Counted from the first letter of the stretch, positions 1 through 10,757 are shown. The stretch is 64,000 nucleotides of DNA from Metabacillus dongyingensis (GCF_019933155.2 NZ_CP082944.1:1-64000); one strand, 5' to 3'. The notes: generated by a model not told the origin, from the letters alone. Program-made: numbers and translations.

Positions 1-1350
1 ATGGAGAATATTGATGAATTATGGAGCAAAGCTTTATCAGAAATTGAAAAAAAGCTGAGCAAGCCAAGTTTTGAAACATGGCTTAAATCCACTAAAGCCC
101 ATGCTCTTAAGGGAGATACATTAACAATCACTGCACCAAATGAATTTGCGCGTGACTGGCTTGAATCCAGGTATCTGCATTTAATTGCCAATACCATTTA
201 TGAGCTGACCGGCGAGGAACTGCTGATTAAGTTTATTATTCCCCAAAATCAGAATGACGTTGATTTTATGCCGAAGTCACCCATAAGGCCGATGAATAAA
301 GAGGAAGAACAGATCGAGCTTCCGCAAAATATGCTTAATCCGAAATATACGTTTGACACATTCGTAATCGGATCCGGGAACCGTTTTGCCCATGCAGCTT
401 CTCTTGCTGTAGCCGAAGCACCCGCCAAAGCTTATAACCCGCTGTTTATTTATGGGGGAGTCGGACTTGGAAAAACGCATTTAATGCACGCGATTGGCCA
501 CTATGTGATTGACCATAAGCCTAACGCTAAAGTCGTTTATTTATCATCAGAAAAGTTTACAAATGAATTTATCAATAGCATTCGCGACAACAAAGCGAAA
601 GACTTCCGCAACAAATACCGCAGTGTCGACGTGCTGCTTATAGATGATATTCAATTTCTTGCGGGTAAAGAACAAACTCAAGAGGAGTTTTTCCATACGT
701 TTAATACGCTCCATGAAGAAAGCAAGCAAATTGTTATCTCAAGCGACCGTCCTCCAAAAGAAATTCCAACCTTGGAAGACCGTCTTCGTTCAAGGTTTGA
801 ATGGGGTTTAATCACAGATATTACACCGCCTGATTTAGAAACAAGGATCGCCATCCTCAGAAAGAAAGCAAAAGCTGAAGGGCTTGATATTCCGAATGAG
901 GTTATGCTTTACATTGCGAATCAAATCGATTCAAATATTCGTGAGCTAGAAGGAGCACTTATTCGAGTTGTAGCTTATTCATCTTTAATTAATAAGGATA
1001 TAAATGCGGATCTGGCAGCTGAGGCTCTAAAGGATATTATTCCAAGCTCTAAGCCGAGAATGATTACGATTGCTGATATCCAGCGCATGGTCGGCCAGCA
1101 CTTCAGTGTAAAATTAGAAGACTTCAAAGCAAAAAAACGCACAAAATCGGTGGCGTTCCCAAGACAAATCGCCATGTATCTTTCCAGAGAATTAACGGAT
1201 TCCTCATTGCCTAAAATTGGCGAAGAATTCGGAGGCCGTGATCATACGACAGTTATTCATGCCCACGAAAAAATTTCTAAGCTGCTTCAGGCCGATGATC
1301 AGCTTGTTAAACAGCTAAAAGAGATCGAAAGCATGCTAAAGGGCTCATAA
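1..1350 (+). CDS. dnaA: Chromosomal replication initiator protein DnaA
   Basis: This AAA+ ATPase binds DnaA boxes and melts oriC to start replication. The 449-residue protein is full length. It has an N-terminal helicase-loader-interacting domain, a Walker A motif GGVGLGKTH near residues 151-159, a Walker B motif LLIDDIQFL near 213-221, and the C-terminal DnaA signature [11 protein letters not shown] near 411-421 that contacts the box. The ATG is the first base of the window, so its promoter and the upstream DnaA boxes lie outside. It is followed by the origin unwinding region and dnaN, the standard Bacillus order. Identification is firm. Confidence 0.99.
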   Translation: MENIDELWSKALSEIEKKLSKPSFETWLKSTKAHALKGDTLTITAPNEFARDWLESRYLHLIANTIYELTGEELLIKFIIPQNQNDVDFMPKSPIRPMNKEEEQIELPQNMLNPKYTFDTFVIGSGNRFAHAASLAVAEAPAKAYNPLFIYGGVGLGKTHLMHAIGHYVIDHKPNAKVVYLSSEKFTNEFINSIRDNKAKDFRNKYRSVDVLLIDDIQFLAGKEQTQEEFFHTFNTLHEESKQIVISSDRPPKEIPTLEDRLRSRFEWGLITDITPPDLETRIAILRKKAKAEGLDIPNEVMLYIANQIDSNIRELEGALIRVVAYSSLINKDINADLAAEALKDIIPSSKPRMITIADIQRMVGQHFSVKLEDFKAKKRTKSVAFPRQIAMYLSRELTDSSLPKIGEEFGGRDHTTVIHAHEKISKLLQADDQLVKQLKEIESMLKGS

Positions 1351-1381
1351 AAAAGCTTGCACTTATAAAAATTAATATGGA

Positions 1382-1530
1382 TAATGTGAATAACCAAGCA
1401 CGATTCATACACAGTCTGTCCACAGGTGGATAGGCTGTGTTTCCTTTCGTCAACAGAGTTATACACATTTCCACAGGCCCTACTAGTACTTCTACTATTT
1501 TTTCTTTAAATAATATATATATTAAGTGGC
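1382..1530. other. oriC unwinding region: DnaA boxes, DnaA-trios and AT-rich element
   Basis: The gap between dnaA and dnaN carries the B. subtilis-type unwinding layout. A DnaA box TTATACACA lies at 1459-1467, followed directly by the degenerate box ATTTCCACA at 1467-1475. A short GC segment comes next, then DnaA-trio repeats (tactagtact/tctactattt) at 1481-1500, then an AT-only tract to about 1525. Further boxes with one or two mismatches are TGTGAATAA (1385-1393, minus-strand sense), TCATACACA (1405-1413) and CTGTCCACA (1416-1424). The order box, GC spacer, trio and AT tract is what is known to load DnaA onto single strands in Bacillus. Confidence 0.85.
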
Positions 1531-1575
1531 TCAATGAAATATGCTCCCATACGAAAAAAAGGAGGATTTCCCTAA

Positions 1576-2712
1576 ATGAAATTTATCATCCAAAAAGATC
1601 GGTTAGTTCAAAGTGTTCAAGATGTTATGAAGGCTGTATCTTCAAGAACAACGATCCCGATTTTGACAGGAATTAAAATTGTTGCAACAGAAGAAGGTGT
1701 CACACTTACAGGAAGTGATTCAGACATCTCCATTGAATCTTTTATTCCTACAGAAGAAAACGGCAAAGAAATTGCTGAAATCAAACAAACTGGAAGCATC
1801 GTTCTTCAAGCACGCTTTTTTAGTGAAATCGTTAAAAAACTTCCGAAAGAATCGGTAGAAATAGAAGTTCTTGGCCATCATATGACCGTCATCCGTTCAG
1901 GCAAAGCAGAATTTAATCTGAACGGTCTAGATGCAGAAGAATATCCTCATCTGCCGCAAGTAGAAGAACATAATAGTTTTAAAGTACCGACAGATCTATT
2001 AAAAACGATGATCCGTCAAACGGTATTCTCCGTCTCAACTTCAGAAACTCGTCCCATTTTGACAGGGGTCAACTGGAAGCTTGAAAATAGAGAATTAACC
2101 TGTATTGCAACAGACAGTCACCGTCTGGCGCTCCGCAAAGCAAAAATTGAAACAGAGACAGACAGCTCTTATAATGTCGTTATTCCTGGAAAAAGCTTAA
2201 ATGAATTAAGCAAAATTCTTGCAGACACAAGTGATGAAATTGAAATTGTCATTACTGAGAGCCAAGTCCTTTTTAAAGCTGAAAATTTACTTTTCTTCTC
2301 AAGGCTATTGGATGGCAACTATCCAGATACAACGAGACTTATTCCTGCTGAGAGCAAAACGGACATGGTACTGAATACAAAAGAATTCCTTCAAGCCATC
2401 GACCGTGCATCCCTTCTTGCGAAAGAAGGAAGAAATAACGTGGTTAAGTTTTCAACCCTTGAAGAAGGCATTGTAGAAGTTTCTTCAAACACACCGGAAA
2501 TCGGAAAAGTAATTGAGGAAGTTCAGACTCAGGAAATAACAGGAGAAGAATTAAAAATCTCGTTCAGTGCAAAATATATGATGGATGCATTAAAAGCACT
2601 TGAAGGAACGGAAATTAAAATCAGCTTTACGGGTGCAATGAGACCATTTTTGATCCGCACTCCAGAAGACGATTCCATTCTCCAGTTAATTCTTCCTGTC
2701 AGAACGTATTAA
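1576..2712 (+). CDS. dnaN: DNA polymerase III beta subunit (sliding clamp)
   Basis: The beta clamp encircles DNA and tethers PolC and DnaE to the template. The 378-residue product has the usual length and three-domain clamp composition. The N-terminus MKFIIQKDRLVQSVQDV and the C-terminus LQLILPVRTY are typical of Bacillus clamps, and the C-terminal PVRTY segment forms part of the partner-binding pocket. The start is fixed by GGAGG at 1561-1565, ten bases before the ATG. It lies directly downstream of the origin and ends in its own hairpin terminator, so transcription into yaaA probably comes mainly from a separate promoter. Confidence 0.98.
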   Translation: MKFIIQKDRLVQSVQDVMKAVSSRTTIPILTGIKIVATEEGVTLTGSDSDISIESFIPTEENGKEIAEIKQTGSIVLQARFFSEIVKKLPKESVEIEVLGHHMTVIRSGKAEFNLNGLDAEEYPHLPQVEEHNSFKVPTDLLKTMIRQTVFSVSTSETRPILTGVNWKLENRELTCIATDSHRLALRKAKIETETDSSYNVVIPGKSLNELSKILADTSDEIEIVITESQVLFKAENLLFFSRLLDGNYPDTTRLIPAESKTDMVLNTKEFLQAIDRASLLAKEGRNNVVKFSTLEEGIVEVSSNTPEIGKVIEEVQTQEITGEELKISFSAKYMMDALKALEGTEIKISFTGAMRPFLIRTPEDDSILQLILPVRTY

Positions 2713-2718
2713 TTAAAC

Positions 2719-2750
2719 AAGCTGCTGGCACAAGCTGGCAGCTTTTCTTT
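2719..2750 (+). terminator. Rho-independent terminator after dnaN
   Basis: Arms AAGCTGC (2719-2725) and GCAGCTT (2738-2744) enclose a 12-base loop and are followed by a T-rich run. It sits seven bases after the dnaN stop. Confidence 0.8.
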
Positions 2751-2860
2751 TCCATTCACGGGACCTTATACCTGCTTTCTGTTCACCTGAGACGGACACT
2801 GCAATTCTTGATAACGAACAGATATAAAGCAAAGTTTTTAAAGGTAGGTTTAATTATGTA

Positions 2861-2890
2861 TTGTTAAAGTATAAAGAAGTTTAGTAAAAT
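2861..2890 (+). promoter_or_regulatory. Candidate sigma-A promoter for yaaA-recF
   Basis: TTGTTA (2861-2866) and TAAAAT (2885-2890) are separated by 18 bases and lie 37 bases before the yaaA start. The match is moderate. The remaining dnaN-yaaA gap shows nothing else. Confidence 0.45.
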
Positions 2891-2927
2891 TAACTGTTGG
2901 AGACTTAAAGAAAGAAGGCGATCCGTA

Positions 2928-3146
2928 GTGGCAATAAAACCAGTAAAAATTGAGACAGAATACATTACGCTTGGACAGTTCTTAAAGCTTGCTGAAGTCA
3001 TTCAGACAGGCGGTATGGCCAAATGGTTTTTGCAGGAATATGCGATTTTTGTAAATGGCGAGCCTGAAAACCGCCGCGGAAAAAAACTGGTTGCTGATGA
3101 TACGGTTGATATTCCAGACTTTGGCTCTTTCATCGTGAAAAACTAA
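2928..3146 (+). CDS. yaaA: S4-domain RNA-binding protein YaaA (RlbA)
   Basis: A 72-residue protein consisting essentially of one S4 RNA-binding fold, with the characteristic segment [17 protein letters not shown] followed by a short beta region ending in DTVDIPDFGSFIVKN. The family is always found between dnaN and recF in Bacillaceae and has been linked to ribosome assembly; the S4 fold supports RNA binding, but the exact role is not visible here. The start is GTG at 2928 with AGAAGG about ten bases upstream, and no in-frame ATG precedes it. The 87-base gap to recF contains a six-base inverted repeat (CTCTTT/AAAGAG at 3194-3208). Confidence 0.9.
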   Translation: MAIKPVKIETEYITLGQFLKLAEVIQTGGMAKWFLQEYAIFVNGEPENRRGKKLVADDTVDIPDFGSFIVKN

Positions 3147-3233
3147 GGCTCTTTTCTAAAAAGTCCGCCATTTTAAATATCTGAATGAACACTCTCTTTA
3201 AAAAAGAGCAAAAACTAAAGTTGGTGAACGGAT

Positions 3234-4346
3234 TTGTTTATCAAAGAATTAACGCTGCGGAATTACAGGAACTATGAAGAGCTTACCGTGGAGTTTGAAA
3301 ATAAGGTCAATGTTATTTTAGGGGAGAACGCCCAAGGCAAGACAAATGTGATGGAAGCGATCTACGTTTTAGCCATGGCGAAGTCTCATCGCACCTCAAA
3401 TGACAAAGATCTTATCTATTGGGACAAGGAATATGCTAAAATAGAAGGCAGAGTAGAAAAGTACAGCGGCTCTGTCGCTATGCAGCTCGTTGTCTCGAAA
3501 AAAGGAAAAAAAGCGAAGCTGAATCATATTGAACAGCAGAAATTGAGCCAGTATGTAGGGGCAATGAATGTCATTATGTTTGCACCCGAGGATCTCAATC
3601 TCGTGAAGGGAAGCCCCCAAATCCGAAGACGTTTTATTGATATGGAAATTGGACAGGTTTCTCCTATCTATCTGCATGATTTAAATAGATTTCAAAAAAT
3701 AATGCTGCAGCGGAATCAGTATTTAAAGCAGATGCAGATGCGCAAACAAACCGATCGCACTATGCTTGACGTACTAACTTCACAGCTATCAGAGTCTGCC
3801 GCAAAAGTCATTTTAAAACGGATTGAGTTCATAGAGAAGCTGCAAAAGTGGGCCCAGCCGATTCACACAGGCATCAGCAGAGGACTTGAAACGTTAACAA
3901 TTGAGTATAAAGCATCTGTGGATGTATCAGAAGAGGCAAGTTTGTCGAAAATGATAGAAGCATATGAAGAGAAATTTGATAAAATAAAAGATAGAGAAAT
4001 CGAGCGCGGCGCAACACTAGCTGGTCCCCACAGAGATGATCTCTTATTTTTTGTGAATGGGCGCGATGTGCAGACATTCGGTTCTCAGGGACAGCAGCGG
4101 ACAACCGCACTATCGCTGAAGCTTGCAGAAATCGAATTGATCCATGAGGAAATTGGAGAATACCCGATTTTGCTTCTCGATGATGTTTTATCAGAACTCG
4201 ACGATTACAGACAATCGCATTTATTAAATACGATTCAGGGGAAAGTGCAGACATTTGTTACTACAACAAGTGTTGAAGGCATTGACCATCAGACGCTGAA
4301 AGAAGCAACGACATACCGTGTTGCAAAAGGCTGGCTGACACGCTGA
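3234..4346 (+). CDS. recF: DNA replication and repair protein RecF
   Basis: RecF is an SMC-like ATPase that works with RecO and RecR to load RecA at gaps and stalled forks. The 370-residue protein shows the Walker A motif GENAQGKTN near residues 30-38, the ABC signature region GSQGQQRT near 283-290, and a Walker B motif [12 protein letters not shown] near 316-327. The start is TTG at 3234 preceded by GGTGA; this gives [17 protein letters not shown], matching family N-termini. It is followed 16 bases later by remB, so the two are probably co-transcribed. Confidence 0.97.
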   Translation: MFIKELTLRNYRNYEELTVEFENKVNVILGENAQGKTNVMEAIYVLAMAKSHRTSNDKDLIYWDKEYAKIEGRVEKYSGSVAMQLVVSKKGKKAKLNHIEQQKLSQYVGAMNVIMFAPEDLNLVKGSPQIRRRFIDMEIGQVSPIYLHDLNRFQKIMLQRNQYLKQMQMRKQTDRTMLDVLTSQLSESAAKVILKRIEFIEKLQKWAQPIHTGISRGLETLTIEYKASVDVSEEASLSKMIEAYEEKFDKIKDREIERGATLAGPHRDDLLFFVNGRDVQTFGSQGQQRTTALSLKLAEIELIHEEIGEYPILLLDDVLSELDDYRQSHLLNTIQGKVQTFVTTTSVEGIDHQTLKEATTYRVAKGWLTR

Positions 4347-4362
4347 AAAGAGGTGGTTTTTC

Positions 4363-4644
4363 TTGTATATTCACCTGGGAGACAATTTTGTGATTCCCTC
4401 AAAAGAAGTTGTCATGATTGTTGATCATCAATCTTCAAAAACATCCGGCATAGTCAGTGAGTTTTTAGAAAAACATCAGAATCATACAGTCAAGCTTGCG
4501 AGCGGCGAGACAAAGTCTATTGTTGTAACCACAGATAAAATCTATTTTTCCCCTCTTGCTTCAGGCACGTTGAAAAAACGCGCGAAATTCACATTTGACA
4601 TAGAAATGGTTGCGGATGAACCATTCAAAAATCATTCCCAATAA
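4363..4644 (+). CDS. remB: Extracellular matrix regulator RemB (YaaB, DUF370)
   Basis: A 93-residue member of the DUF370/RemB group, recognised by the start MYIHLGDNFVIPSKEVV and the later segment IYFSPLASGTLKKRAKF. In B. subtilis RemB acts with RemA on biofilm matrix gene expression. Translation starts at TTG 4363, eight bases after AGGTGG (4351-4356). The C-terminus runs about ten residues past the shorter B. subtilis version, with a tail DEPFKNHSQ of no obvious function. It lies between recF and gyrB, its invariant position. Confidence 0.9.
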   Translation: MYIHLGDNFVIPSKEVVMIVDHQSSKTSGIVSEFLEKHQNHTVKLASGETKSIVVTTDKIYFSPLASGTLKKRAKFTFDIEMVADEPFKNHSQ

Positions 4645-4672
4645 TTTTTATAAGCCCTTAAGAAAAGTGTAG

Positions 4673-6610
<1,938 letters not shown>

Positions 6611-6644
6611 CAAGAAATTCAGATTCGGAAATACAGCTTAATCA

Positions 6645-6690
6645 AAAAGAACAGGAAAGCAGAATTCGTGCTTTGCCTGTTCTTTTTTTT
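6645..6690 (+). terminator. Strong terminator after gyrB
   Basis: A long stem AAAGAACAGG/CCTGTTCTTT, continued inward by AAAGCA/TGCTTT, is followed by at least eight T residues. It marks the end of the gyrB transcript. Confidence 0.92.
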
Positions 6691-6789
6691 CTCCTGCTTA
6701 TGAATTCGCAAAGAGCCCACTACTTTTAAAGTTGTCCCGCATATCTTTTTATAGTAAGTAGGCAATTTATCTAAGCAGGAGGCGTAAAG

Positions 6790-7035
6790 ATGAATAATCA
6801 GCCATTTTATAATCAAGGAGACTTACGGCGTCCATTTGGTTTTGGAAGACCTGGATTTGGATTCGGCAGACCCGGGTTTGGTTTTGGAAGACCGGGTTTT
6901 GGATTTCCGTTTGCAACTGGGTTTATTGGAGGGCTTGCAGCAGGAGCATTATTAACTCCTGGATTTGGTTATGGCTATCCGTATTATCCGTACTATCCGC
7001 CGTATCCATATCCGTACTACCCTTATTACTGGTAA
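6790..7035 (+). CDS. Small Gly/Phe/Pro/Tyr-rich repeat protein
   Basis: An 81-residue protein of low complexity. Residues 15-40 are tandem copies of a seven-residue unit of the type GFGFGRP. A short hydrophobic stretch TGFIGGLAAGALL follows, and the end is a Tyr-Pro run (PYYPYYPPYPYP) closing in YYW. A good ribosome binding site (GCAGGAGG, 6774-6782) precedes the ATG and a terminator follows, so it looks like a functional single-gene unit. Such compositions occur in Bacillus spore-coat and surface proteins, but no family is recognised. No clear sigma-K or sigma-E promoter is visible. It is absent between gyrB and gyrA in B. subtilis. Confidence 0.75.
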   Translation: MNNQPFYNQGDLRRPFGFGRPGFGFGRPGFGFGRPGFGFPFATGFIGGLAAGALLTPGFGYGYPYYPYYPPYPYPYYPYYW

Positions 7036-7043
7036 CAGCCGAA

Positions 7044-7074
7044 AAACATCCGGTAAGGATGTTTTTTTCTTTTT
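7044..7074 (+). terminator. Terminator after the repeat protein
   Basis: AAACATCC/GGATGTTT with loop GGTAA is followed by seven T residues. It directly precedes the frame at 7088, which has no visible promoter of its own. Confidence 0.88.
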
Positions 7075-7087
7075 GTGAAAACAAGTT

Positions 7088-7447
7088 TTGAAATATGATC
7101 CAGAGGGACGCTTAAAAGCGGCTGACCTTGAGGCGGGCCTCAAAGAGCATATTGAACAATTGCTGAATGCATTCAAAAGCTATACCGGCAAAAAATATCC
7201 TGCAGCTTATGAAAATATTCATGTTGCATACACGCATATGTTTAGAGTAGGCCAAGCAATGTCTGACGCGATTGTTGATCAGTTCCCTGAAAAATTCGAA
7301 GGCAAAAAACCATCTGATATGCCTAAAACAGGTATGGGCGGAATAAGCGAAACAAACAGCAGTGCAATTTTATGGAGCTTTTTTGGATTTATCCTGGCTT
7401 CCGCTGTGATTGCAATAATTGCTCGCAGGAAATCTGTAAATAACTAA
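7088..7447 (+). pseudogene. C-terminal remnant of a sortase-anchored surface protein
   Basis: The 119-residue frame ends in MPKTGMGG, about 22 hydrophobic residues (ILWSFFGFILASAVIAII) and a basic tail ARRKSVNN. That is the LPXTG-type cell-wall sorting signal with Met for Leu. The part before it is helical (EHIEQLLNAFKSYTGKK, YAAYENIHVAYTHMF-like composition) and resembles the C-terminal region of large secreted Bacillus proteins. There is no signal peptide, the only starts are a TTG without a ribosome binding site, and a terminator lies just upstream. I read this as the 3' end of a deleted gene. A short functional protein is less likely because export would fail. Confidence 0.6.
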
Positions 7448-7522
7448 GCAGGATGAAGCAAGGGGGCAGAGATGTCCTCTTTTTTCTATCCAAACAAGGG
7501 TGAGAAAAGAGAATATCATCTG

Positions 7523-7664
7523 ATGAAATTGCTGGTAAACCTTCTTATATTCCTCCTTATGCATTCCGGCTGTGCAAGTTCAGAGCAGCATGCAAAAAAA
7601 GGGGGATAAGACGGATCTCAGTACAGATGAGGCAGACGACACAAAGGATAATTCTGATAAATAA
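7523..7664 (+). pseudogene. Small lipoprotein with frameshift in an A7G5 tract
   Basis: ATG 7523 opens a 28-codon frame with a lipoprotein signal: MKLL, a hydrophobic core NLLIFLLMH, and lipobox SGC followed by ASSEQ. It stops at 7607. A second frame continues from the A7G5 run (7594-7605) through an acidic, hydrophilic tail (KTDLSTDEADD) to TAA at 7662. Joined by one shift, the two give a coherent lipoprotein of about 46 residues. The break lies in the homopolymer, so it may be a real inactivating mutation, slippage-based switching, or a sequencing error. No known family is recognised. Confidence 0.5.
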
Positions 7665-7689
7665 ATAAATTCTATCGTCCCCGGAAAGT

Positions 7690-7866
7690 ATGAAATTAAA
7701 AGAAGATAGAGAAGGAATTGTACCCTTTTTGGTAGAGATATCAGTCCTTAAGGTAACTCAAGCAAACTCAGGTTTAATTACATGCACAGGTATATTTAAT
7801 CAAGAAGTTCGTGCGCATGAAGAAAGAATGGTTGTCTATACTGAATTAAAAGAATCACAAAACTAG
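7690..7866 (+). CDS. Hypothetical 58-residue protein or gene fragment
   Basis: ATG 7690 to TAG 7864-7866 encodes 58 residues with ordinary coding composition: MKLKEDREGIVPFLVEI, a beta-rich centre and an end VVYTELKESQN. The ribosome binding site is poor (GGAAAG lies too close to the ATG). The frame stays open a few codons upstream to a stop at 7666, so it may be the 3' piece of a longer gene that decayed together with the frameshifted lipoprotein just before it. A hairpin follows the stop. No family is recognised. Confidence 0.35.
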   Translation: MKLKEDREGIVPFLVEISVLKVTQANSGLITCTGIFNQEVRAHEERMVVYTELKESQN

Positions 7867-7896
7867 AATCCTTGCCTCAACAGGCAGGGATTCTTT
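7865..7896 (+). terminator. Hairpin terminator after the 58-residue frame
   Basis: AGAATCC (7865-7871) pairs with GGATTCT (7888-7894), with additional TGCCT/AGGCA pairing inside. The T-run is short (TTT), so its efficiency is uncertain. Confidence 0.6.
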
Positions 7897-7946
7897 GATT
7901 GAATCGTATTTTTATCTGAATTTGACGTGTAATGTCATAGGTTTAT

Positions 7947-7955
7947 TGATATAAT
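7947..7955 (+). promoter_or_regulatory. Extended -10 promoter upstream of gyrA
   Basis: TG-A-TATAAT is a full consensus extended -10. A TTGACG lies 22 bases upstream of the hexamer (7922-7927), too far for an ordinary -35. It is the best promoter in the 330 bases before gyrA, but an intrinsic-terminator-like hairpin and a palindromic repeat intervene. Confidence 0.5.
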
Positions 7956-8039
7956 GGAGAGTAGGCTATTATTTAATTTTATTCAGCCATACATAATCAG
8001 TTTGATATATTGTCAACAAGATTTGAAAGATCAAAAGTT

Positions 8040-8069
8040 TCCGGAGACCTTTAGCTCCCGTTTTTTTTT
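8040..8069 (+). terminator. Terminator-like hairpin in the gyrA leader
   Basis: GGAG/CTCC with an eight-base loop, weakly extended, is followed by nine T residues at 8061-8069. The stem is short. It could end a short transcript from the 7950 promoter or act as an attenuator before gyrA. Confidence 0.45.
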
Positions 8070-8100
8070 GAGATAAGAAAGTATAAAAATTTGCGCATCT

Positions 8101-8164
8101 TTGTCAAGCTCCAGCGCCTGGATTCTCGGTTAAACAAGGCGCTTCCGCTTTTCTGGCTGGAGCT
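8101..8164. repeat. Palindromic intergenic repeat, copy 1
   Basis: Outer arms AGCTCCAG (8107-8114) and CTGGAGCT (8157-8164) enclose inner CGCC/GGCG arms and the 15-mer TTCCGCTTTTCTGGC (8143-8157). The same 15-mer and the AGCTCCA-CGCC arrangement recur near 57240-57356. Elements with an AGCTCCAGCGCC and GGCGCTTCCGCTTTTCT layout are common non-coding dispersed repeats in Bacillaceae. A short direct repeat AGCTATAT follows at 8161-8176. Confidence 0.7.
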
Positions 8165-8195
8165 ATATAGCTATATAGATTAGGGAGGTTCAAAC

Positions 8196-10757
8196 ATGGA
8201 AGAAAATAAAACCCCTCAAGTAAAAGAGATTAATATTAGTCATGAAATGCGCTCATCTTTTTTGGATTATGCGATGAGTGTTATTGTTTCGCGTGCGCTT
8301 CCCGATGTTCGTGACGGGTTAAAGCCTGTTCACCGCCGTATTTTATATGCGATGAATGATTTAGGGATGACATCTGATAAACCGTTTAAGAAATCTGCCC
8401 GTATCGTCGGGGAAGTTATCGGTAAGTATCACCCTCATGGTGACAGTGCTGTTTATGATTCAATGGTCCGCATGGCACAAAATTTCAACTTCCGATATAT
8501 GCTTGTAGATGGACATGGCAACTTCGGTTCAGTCGATGGCGACGGAGCCGCGGCTATGCGTTATACAGAGGCGCGCATGTCCAAAATTGCGATGGAACTT
8601 ATTCGCGATATCAATAAAGATACAATCGACTATCAGGACAACTATGACGGTTCAGAACGAGAGCCGGTTGTCCTTCCGTCCCGATACCCTAATTTGCTCG
8701 TAAACGGCGCAGCGGGTATCGCAGTCGGCATGGCAACAAATATCCCTCCACATCAGCTGGGAGAAGTCATCGACGGTGTACTTGCTGTAAGTAAAGATCC
8801 GGATGTGAGCATTCCTGAGCTGATGGAAATCATTCCGGGGCCGGATTTCCCGACAGCTGGTCAGATTATTGGCCGAAGCGGAATTCGCAAAGCTTATGAA
8901 ACAGGCCGCGGATCTATTACAATCCGGGCTAAAGTGGAAATAGAGGAAAAGGCATCAGGTAAAGAAGTCATTATCGTAAGAGAACTTCCTTATCAGGTAA
9001 ATAAAGCGAAGTTAATTGAAAAAATTGCTGAGCTTGTGCGTGACAAGAAAATTGAAGGTATCACCGATCTGCGCGATGAATCAGACCGCAACGGAATGCG
9101 CATCGTTATTGAAGTGCGCAAAGATGCCAATTCAAATGTTCTTTTAAATAATCTATACAAACAGACTGCCCTTCAGACAAGCTTCGGCATCAATATGCTC
9201 GCACTTGTAAATGGCCAGCCTCAAGTATTGAACCTTAAACAGTTCTTAGTATACTATCTGGATCATCAGAAGGTTATTATCCGCCGCCGTACAGCGTTTG
9301 AACTTCGCAAAGCGGAAGCACGTGCGCATATTTTAGAGGGTTTGAGAATTGCATTGGATCACCTGGATGAAGTGATCGCCCTGATCCGCAGCTCTCAGAC
9401 AACTGATATTGCGCGTCAAGGCCTGATGGATAATTTCTCCCTTTCTGAAAAACAGGCACAGGCGATTCTTGATATGCGTCTGCAGCGTTTAACAGGACTT
9501 GAAAGAGAGAAAATCGAAGAAGAATACCAGGGACTTGTACAGCTGATTGCAGAATTAAAAGCAATCCTGGCAGACGAAGAAAAAGTCCTTGAAATTATCC
9601 GCGAGGAATTAGAAGAAATTAAAGATCGTTTTAACGATGTGCGCCGCACAGAAATTGTATCCGGCGGAATTGAAATGATCGAAGATGAAGATCTGATTCC
9701 TGTTGAAAATATCGTTATTACTCTTACTCATAATGGCTATATTAAGAGACTGCCTATCTCAACCTACCGCAGCCAGCGCCGCGGAGGCAGAGGGATTCAG
9801 GGTATGGGGACGAATGAGGATGATTTCGTAGAACATCTTTTAACAACATCTACTCATGACACGATTCTTTTCTTTACTAATAAAGGGAAGGTTTACCGTG
9901 CAAAAGGGTATGAAATTCCAGAGTACGGAAGAACAGCTAAAGGGCTTCCGATTATTAACCTTCTGGAAATAGAAAAAGGCGAATGGGTGAATGCCATCAT
10001 TCCTGTTTCTGAATTCGTTGATGATTGGTCGTTATTCTTTACAACAAAAGAAGGAATATCTAAACGTTCACCTCTTACTCAATTTGCAAATATAAGAAAA
10101 GGCGGCTTGATCGCAGTTAACCTGCGTGAAAACGATGAACTGATTTCCGTCCGTTTAACAGATGGAACAAAGCACATCATGATCGGCACGAAAAAAGGAA
10201 TGCTGATTCGTTTCCCTGAAACAGATGTGCGTTCAATGGGACGTACCGCGACTGGTGTAAAAGGGATTACACTCGACTCTGACGATGAAGTTGTCGGAAT
10301 GGAAATCCTTGAAGAAGATGTCGATGTTCTTGTCGTAACCCGAAATGGATTCGGGAAACGAACGCCCGCCGCTGAATATCGGATTCAAAGCAGAGGCGGT
10401 AAAGGAATTAAAACATGTAACGTCACGGAGAAAAATGGTACAGTGATTTCTGTTAAGCCTTCTACAGGAGAAGAGGACCTCATGCTGATTACAGCAAGCG
10501 GCGTTCTTATCCGGATGGCTATTGACAGTATCTCTACAACCGGCCGTAATACACAAGGTGTTAAGCTGATTAAACTTGGTGACGAAGAGCATGTTGCAAC
10601 TGTTGCTGTCGTAGAAAAAGAAGAGCTCGAACCGGAAGATGATGAGCTTTTGGAGAATGAAGAAGGGTCACTGGAAGATTCATCTGCAGAACAAAACTCA
10701 ACTGAAGAAAATTCTGTCGAAGACTCCATCTCTGATGAACCAGATTCTGAAGAATAA
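8196..10757 (+). CDS. gyrA: DNA gyrase subunit A
   Basis: GyrA carries the DNA-cleaving tyrosine of gyrase. The 853-residue protein has the winged-helix breakage domain with Tyr123 in [10 protein letters not shown]. The quinolone-determining segment [17 protein letters not shown] keeps the usual Ser and Asp/Glu-type sensitive pattern as far as can be read. A C-terminal six-bladed pinwheel contains the GyrA box QRRGGRG near 528-534. The last roughly 45 residues are a very acidic, Ser/Glu-rich tail, as in other Bacillus GyrA proteins but longer than the core needs. GGGAGG lies eight bases before the ATG. A strong terminator follows. Confidence 0.98.
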   Translation: MEENKTPQVKEINISHEMRSSFLDYAMSVIVSRALPDVRDGLKPVHRRILYAMNDLGMTSDKPFKKSARIVGEVIGKYHPHGDSAVYDSMVRMAQNFNFRYMLVDGHGNFGSVDGDGAAAMRYTEARMSKIAMELIRDINKDTIDYQDNYDGSEREPVVLPSRYPNLLVNGAAGIAVGMATNIPPHQLGEVIDGVLAVSKDPDVSIPELMEIIPGPDFPTAGQIIGRSGIRKAYETGRGSITIRAKVEIEEKASGKEVIIVRELPYQVNKAKLIEKIAELVRDKKIEGITDLRDESDRNGMRIVIEVRKDANSNVLLNNLYKQTALQTSFGINMLALVNGQPQVLNLKQFLVYYLDHQKVIIRRRTAFELRKAEARAHILEGLRIALDHLDEVIALIRSSQTTDIARQGLMDNFSLSEKQAQAILDMRLQRLTGLEREKIEEEYQGLVQLIAELKAILADEEKVLEIIREELEEIKDRFNDVRRTEIVSGGIEMIEDEDLIPVENIVITLTHNGYIKRLPISTYRSQRRGGRGIQGMGTNEDDFVEHLLTTSTHDTILFFTNKGKVYRAKGYEIPEYGRTAKGLPIINLLEIEKGEWVNAIIPVSEFVDDWSLFFTTKEGISKRSPLTQFANIRKGGLIAVNLRENDELISVRLTDGTKHIMIGTKKGMLIRFPETDVRSMGRTATGVKGITLDSDDEVVGMEILEEDVDVLVVTRNGFGKRTPAAEYRIQSRGGKGIKTCNVTEKNGTVISVKPSTGEEDLMLITASGVLIRMAIDSISTTGRNTQGVKLIKLGDEEHVATVAVVEKEELEPEDDELLENEEGSLEDSSAEQNSTEENSVEDSISDEPDSEE

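Noticed and set aside
3149..3209. Terminator between yaaA and recF (GCTCTTTT with AAAAGAGC)
   Set aside because: The arms are 45 bases apart and no T run follows; the short CTCTTT/AAAGAG hairpin is too weak.
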